From the NCBI RefSeq assembly GCF_018866345.1, contig NZ_CP076443.1, positions 395,501 to 459,500 on the forward strand: a stretch of DNA of 64,000 bases, given 5' to 3'. How positions within the stretch are numbered: position 1 is the stretch's first letter; each line of letters begins with the position of its first letter. The position numbers were made by a program, and so were the translations under genes. The notes beneath the pieces were generated by a model. It searched no databases. It had not been told where the DNA came from and saw only the letters and a list, made by a program, of their open reading frames with translations. This document shows, piece after piece, positions 60,020 through 64,000 of this stretch. The DNA is from Gemella sp. zg-570 (GTDB lineage Bacteria; Bacillota; Bacilli; Staphylococcales; Gemellaceae).

Positions 60020-60424
60020 ATGATAATGAAGTTAATAAAATTTTTACATAGTAAAGAAATTTCTCTATTTTTAAGTTTGTTAATATGTGCTATTATTTTT
60101 TATTTTTCAAATCAAAGTGGTAGCCAGTCCGAAAAAATTTCTAATACACTTTTTATAAGAAAACTAGGACATCTTAGCGAATTTTTTGCTTTAGGTTATT
60201 TTTTCAGTTCTTTTTTAGCGACTACAAAATATTTTTTTACAAATAAAAAAAAATACATAGTTTACAGTCTATTGTTTGTAGTCTTATATGCTATTAGTGA
60301 TGAAGTTCATCAATTATTTATTCCAAATAGAAGTGGTAATATTACTGATGTTTTTATTGATAGCATAGGAGGAATGCTTGGTATTTTTACTTTTACTATT
60401 TTAAAAAATTTTTTTAAGATTTAA
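60020..60424 (+). CDS. VanZ-like membrane protein
   Basis: 134 aa with four hydrophobic segments. FYFSNQSGSQS, RKLGHLSEFFALGYF and YAISDEVHQLFIPNRSGNITDVFIDSIGG form the VanZ-domain pattern. It lies 21 bases after the fusion gene, with aggag upstream. Family function is unclear outside teicoplanin resistance operons. Confidence 0.9.
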   Translation: MIMKLIKFLHSKEISLFLSLLICAIIFYFSNQSGSQSEKISNTLFIRKLGHLSEFFALGYFFSSFLATTKYFFTNKKKYIVYSLLFVVLYAISDEVHQLFIPNRSGNITDVFIDSIGGMLGIFTFTILKNFFKI

Positions 60425-60509
60425 AATATTTTTAAAGTTTACTGTTTTTATTTGTACTTTTCTGAAAAAAATTGTAAAATGTATTATGACTAAAAAAAGG
60501 AGAAAAATA

Positions 60510-61178
60510 TTGAAGGCTATAATAATAGAAGATGATAAGTTACTCGCCGCAAGAATAGCTAGCTTTATTTCTGAAAAATTTGAATCAGAAATTTGTTATG
60601 ACGGAGAAGAAGGATTAGAAAAAGTAAAAAAAAATAAATATAATTTAATAATTATAGATAGTATCTTACCTAAGGTTAATGCAATAAAACTTTTAAAAAA
60701 ATTAAAAGAGTGGAATTTGAATATACCAACAGCAGTATTAACATTTTCTGCTAGTGTTGAAGATAAATTAGAAATTATAGATTACGCTTTAGCGGAATAT
60801 TTTTTCAAGAGTGGAAGCAAAGAAGAATTTTTAATAATAATAGATAATCTTATGCAAAGATTTAAAAATCAAAAAGATACTAATACCATAAGTTACGGTA
60901 ATATAAGAGTTGATATACTTAATGAAACAGCTTACTACAATGATGAAATATTAGAAAATATAAAAGGAAAATACTTAGACTTGCTATATTTTTTCATTTT
61001 AAATAATAATATTATTCTAAAAAAAGAAGAAATTTTTGATAGGGTTTGGGGAGTAAATTCAGAAACTACCATGAATGCCATAGAAGTTTATATTTCTGGC
61101 TTGCGTAAGGAATTAAAAAAAGTAGGCTGTGAAAACTATATAAAAACAATTCGTGGAATAGGTTATTCTTTAGCATAG
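60510..61178 (+). CDS. OmpR-family response regulator (orphan)
   Basis: 222 aa from a TTG at 60510 with aaaaggag seven bases upstream; an ATG at 60486 in frame would place the ribosome binding site inside the gene. Receiver domain: IIEDDK acidic pair, NLIIIDSILP with the phospho-acceptor Asp, and a Ser/Thr and Lys switch (LTFSAS, FFKSG). C-terminal winged helix: KEEIFDRVWGV, EVYISGLRKEL, TIRGIGYSLA. No histidine kinase gene is adjacent, so its partner is elsewhere. Confidence 0.9.
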   Translation: MKAIIIEDDKLLAARIASFISEKFESEICYDGEEGLEKVKKNKYNLIIIDSILPKVNAIKLLKKLKEWNLNIPTAVLTFSASVEDKLEIIDYALAEYFFKSGSKEEFLIIIDNLMQRFKNQKDTNTISYGNIRVDILNETAYYNDEILENIKGKYLDLLYFFILNNNIILKKEEIFDRVWGVNSETTMNAIEVYISGLRKELKKVGCENYIKTIRGIGYSLA

Positions 61179-61187
61179 GAGATTATA

Positions 61188-61352
61188 ATGGAATTTGTTT
61201 ATCCAATAGATTATGAATTATATTCAGCAGAAGAGTTGGCTACAATTATTAAATTTTTAGATATTGTAGAAGAATGCTACACTTCAGGTGTGGAGCTTGA
61301 ACGCTATAAAAAAACTTATAAAGAATTTAAAAATATTGTTAGGGCAAAGTAA
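61188..61352 (+). CDS. Short UPF0223-like (YktA-like) protein
   Basis: 54 aa, ten bases after the response regulator, with taggagat upstream. FVYPIDYELYSAEELATIIKFLDIVE, a GVELERY segment and FKNIVRAK follow the UPF0223 pattern (Y.Y.L...WS.EE......F...VE.AYE.GV). Members usually have 80-90 residues; this one stops after the first 54, so the C-terminal helix is lost. Confidence 0.6.
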   Translation: MEFVYPIDYELYSAEELATIIKFLDIVEECYTSGVELERYKKTYKEFKNIVRAK

Positions 61353-61461
61353 GAAGAAAATAATGGCTTGAAAAATATAATTATATAATGAAATTAAGAA
61401 TTTTTATGATTATTTAACAAATTAAAATAAAGAAGTTACAAAAATTATTTTACTAAAAATA

Positions 61462-61490
61462 TTGAATATAAAATTTATTTATGTTATAAT
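61462..61490 (+). promoter_or_regulatory. Promoter upstream of menA
   Basis: TTGAAT (61462-61467) and a perfect TATAAT (61485-61490) with 17-bp spacing. The menA ATG is 128 bases downstream, leaving a long untranslated leader in which I see no clear riboswitch. Confidence 0.65.
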
Positions 61491-61617
61491 TTATAGTATA
61501 GGAACTGATCGTGTATTGCTACAGTTTTATAATGATATAGACTTTAATTTATAATTGTCTGTTGGCAACTTTTTATTCTTTATAATTTATTTTTTAATGT
61601 TGAAAGGAGATATATAT

Positions 61618-62511
61618 ATGGAAAAATTAAGAGAATATTTTTTAGCTACGAGACCCTACAGTTTCCCAGCAACTTTCGCACCTATTTTTATAGGAAGTAG
61701 TTTTTCATTATTTTATATAGAAAAGTTTAATTTTATTAATTTTACACTTTTTTTGTTGATTTGCTTATTAATACAAGCTGGAACTAATTTATTTAATGAG
61801 TACTATGATTACAAAAGTGGGCTTGATAAAATTGATTCCCAAGGTATAGCTGGTTCAATTGTAAAAAACAAATTAAGTGCTAAAGAAGTATTTATGGAGG
61901 CTGTTTTATTATATTGTATAGCATTTATTTTAGGTGTTATTTTATCATTTTATACAAGTATGTATCTATTATTAGTTGGTTCTATATGTATGTTAGTTGG
62001 ATATATATACACTGGAGGTAAATATCCAATAGCTTATTCTCCTTTTGGAGAGATAGTTTCTGGGTTTTTTATGGGAACAATGATTATTGTTATTTCCTAT
62101 TATTTACAAACTAGTTTCATTAATTTAGATGTGCTGATAATATCTATACCTATGTTTATTTTAATAGGCAACATGTTGATGGCTAATAGTATTAGGGATT
62201 TAGATAATGATAAAGTATCAGGCAGAAAAACTTTTGCTATTATTGTTGGTAAAAACAGAGCTATAAAAGTAATGGCTTTTTCCTACTTATTAGTGTACAT
62301 ACTAAGTCTATTATTCGTTTTGATAAAATATGCTTCTTTTTATAATTTGCTTATATTTTTAACGATACCCTTAGCAATAAATATAATAGCTGGTTTGAAA
62401 AATAATATAACAAAAGAAAAGATGGCTCCCTATATGATATTAAGTGCACAACTAACTATTGCTTATGGCTTACTAACAAGTCTGGCCTATATTTTAAATT
62501 ATATAATTTAA
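61618..62511 (+). CDS. menA: UbiA-family prenyltransferase, probable DHNA polyprenyltransferase
   Basis: 297 aa from an ATG at 61618 with aaaggagat upstream. Nine or so hydrophobic helices. NLFNEYYDYKSGLD carries the first Asp-rich, Mg-prenyl-PP-binding motif, and SIRDLDNDKVSGRKTFAIIVG the second. RPYSFPATFAPIFIGSS at the start is MenA-like. The enzyme attaches the polyprenyl tail to dihydroxynaphthoate in menaquinone synthesis. No other men gene is in the window, so MenA is inferred from the motif and helix pattern. Confidence 0.82.
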   Translation: MEKLREYFLATRPYSFPATFAPIFIGSSFSLFYIEKFNFINFTLFLLICLLIQAGTNLFNEYYDYKSGLDKIDSQGIAGSIVKNKLSAKEVFMEAVLLYCIAFILGVILSFYTSMYLLLVGSICMLVGYIYTGGKYPIAYSPFGEIVSGFFMGTMIIVISYYLQTSFINLDVLIISIPMFILIGNMLMANSIRDLDNDKVSGRKTFAIIVGKNRAIKVMAFSYLLVYILSLLFVLIKYASFYNLLIFLTIPLAINIIAGLKNNITKEKMAPYMILSAQLTIAYGLLTSLAYILNYII

Positions 62512-62829
62512 TTTATTATTATTTTTTAAAACGATGGGATCTAAACAGTTATTCAAGCTAAGCATATCTGGAATTTGAATACTATATTTGAATACTATAC
62601 TGAGTAATTAATTAAAAAATTATTTTTTATTAATCTCCGCATCAAAATAGAAAACTATATTTTGTATCTAGTGGTAAAGTAATTTGCTAAATAGTGCTTA
62701 GTAAAACAAAAAATTTGTCATATAATAATTTGCAATTAAGTATTTAGCTAGGGTATAATAGACTAAGACTAATTGTAGCAATCAATTATTAATAATTAAG
62801 GTATTATATTTATGTAAGGGGTTATATTA
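62512..62829. other. Intergenic region without recognisable gene
   Basis: About 320 AT-rich bases between menA and the decayed glycosyltransferase. A short direct repeat (tttgaatactat, 62575 and 62587 area) is the only feature noticed. Confidence 0.35.
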
Positions 62830-63824
62830 ATGGGTAGGAACCTAAATTTTACAAAAGATATTTTTTTGATACTGTACTTGTAAATGATGAAATATTAGTA
62901 AAAAATTAAATTGTCAAATCATAAATATAAAATATCAATTATATTAAATTCTTGTCGTAAACAAGATAATTTAATAAATACAGATAGATAATTTATTAAA
63001 TTAAAGTTATAATGAGTTTGAGATTATTATTGTTGATTATGTAAATAATCTTGAAATTGAGAGTGTATATGAAAAATTTAAAAATTTAGAAAATATTAAT
63101 TATATAAAAAAACAGCTGAGTTCAAAATCAAGTTCTAAAAATATAGGTATAAATTGTGCAAAGCTAGACACCTTATTTTTTGCAAGAAGAAATTAATAAA
63201 ATAAAAGATAATTATTTATTAGCTATTGCAGAAGAAATTAGTAAAAATGACAGTGATATAATTTTAATAAAGGGTTCTAATAATGAGTTTAAAAATACTT
63301 AAACTAATGGAATAAAGTTTTTTTCAAAAGAAATTTTGGATAAAAAGTATTTAATAGATTACACTTTAGCAAGTTATGCTATTAAAAAACAATTTTTAAG
63401 TATTTATAATTTAGAATTTAATACAGAAATTTTTGAAAAAGATAATATATATTTTAAGATTAAAATTTTTAATGATGCTAAAGAAATTTCTTTAGTCAAG
63501 ACTACTAATTTTTATAAAAAATAAATAAATTTTAGGATAATAAAATTATTATTGAAAATAATAGTATGTGTATGTTGAAAACTATTGATAAGTATAGAAG
63601 ATTTTGCTTTGAAAAAAGAAAATTCTAGTGAATTACGATATTTATGTACCTACTTGTATTTGGATATTTTAAGTCAAGATAATAATATAGAAATAAATAA
63701 GATTGTAGAAAATATTGTTATCGATAGATATAATTATTTTAAATTTAATAGTTTTTTTAAGAGAGTTATATTAAAAATATCTCCAAAATTATTTATAAAG
63801 AAGTTTTTAGTTAAGGAGAGATAG
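62830..63824 (+). pseudogene. Decayed family 2 glycosyltransferase
   Basis: Frames joined by several shifts read KYKISIILNS, DNLINT, then FEIIIVDYVNNLEIE, KNLENINYIKKQ, KNIGINCAK, and SDIILIKGSNNEF, which follows the GT2 pattern (SIIIP.YN......L.SLL.Q....EIIIVDDGS, N.G...A.G). Two later open pieces (63336-63524 and 63585-63824, 62 and 79 aa) represent the C-terminal part, including YLCTYLYLDILSQ and a basic end. No functional product is expected. Confidence 0.5.
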
Positions 63825-63826
63825 TA

Positions 63827-64000
63827 GTGAGAAGAATATTACACAATATTTTTTCCTATACTTTTATTTGTCTGTTTTCACTTGCTCTTATTTGGATAAG
63901 TGTAGCACCCTTTGTTTATGAAAGAATATTAAATCCTCTAGCCTTGTTATTGGGAATACCACTAACTTTTATGGGAATTATTTATGTAGCAAGAAAGATA
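63827..64000 (+). CDS. Membrane protein, partial at the window edge
   Basis: A GTG at 63827 behind aaggagag opens a frame of 58 codons that runs off the window. It encodes RRILHNIFSYTFICLFSLALIWI and a second hydrophobic helix (ILNPLALLLGIPLTFMGIIYV). The family cannot be named from this part. Confidence 0.55.
   Translation, partial: MRRILHNIFSYTFICLFSLALIWISVAPFVYERILNPLALLLGIPLTFMGIIYVARKI

Noticed and set aside
1-64000. CRISPR arrays, rRNA and tRNA genes
   Set aside because: No regularly spaced repeats of CRISPR type and no rRNA or cloverleaf-like sequences were noticed when reading the window. A profile search was not possible.

Overview
The window is very AT-rich low-GC Gram-positive (Firmicutes) DNA. 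The chromosomal core at the right (secDF fusion, metNIQ, rlmH, menA, a trp-type ABC importer behind a leader peptide) and the many streptococcal-type mobile elements suggest a Gemella-like Bacilli species. That is an inference from gene content; no rRNA or tRNA gene is present.

Layout. (1) 1-2750: a heavily decayed prophage. Repressor, major tail protein, tail fibre and holin remnants occur in the same order as in the better preserved prophage further right, and a matching HTH/zinc-finger remnant lies at 7305-7622. (2) 2884-7184: a small operon with a glycine-rich-domain-like (GRDP-like) protein with a WDC tail, an unknown protein and an ABC exporter, then a dead MFS gene. (3) 7896-14058, minus strand: an arginase-family enzyme, a Cys/Met-type PLP enzyme, a doubly frameshifted amino-acid decarboxylase, a three-gene ABC-2 exporter and, last, a 57-aa peptide that looks like a RiPP (ribosomally made, modified peptide) precursor. 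(4) 15682-23765, plus strand: a 43-aa precursor peptide, YcaO enzyme, a second arginase-family enzyme, full-length LanB-like dehydratase, DUF2087 protein, MFS exporter and HEXXH metallopeptidase. The two operons are divergent, and both peptides end in R-x-S-x-x-Y. I read them as one divergent RiPP locus, whose likely novelty is arginine-to-ornithine conversion combined with azole/dehydro-residue chemistry.

(5) 14364-15425 and 27478-28538: two nearly identical IS30-family copies in opposite orientation. Between them lie operon (4), ISL3 and IS3 debris, a Panacea-type toxin-antitoxin pair and a truncated DUF2326 gene. (6) 28560-47790: a defective prophage with a terminase-small start, fused recombinase wrecks, RelBE, portal through tail, holin, endolysin, and two serine recombinases. 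It lacks a large terminase and a replication module and carries several premature stops; it keeps a textbook -1 frameshift site in the tail chaperone gene. (7) 47850-64000: conserved chromosome: HAD phosphatase, SecDF, metNIQ (minus strand), MBL-fold hydrolase, Trp-leader-controlled ABC importer, RlmH, a 5-FCL/methyltransferase fusion, VanZ-like protein, orphan response regulator, MenA, a dead glycosyltransferase and the start of a membrane protein.

How the parts work together: in operon (4) the peptide is read first, a hairpin separates it from the enzymes, and the enzymes, exporter and protease follow with tight spacing or overlaps. Operon (3) supplies a dedicated exporter and a second arginase next to the second peptide. 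All functions are read from motifs seen by eye; no database search was possible.
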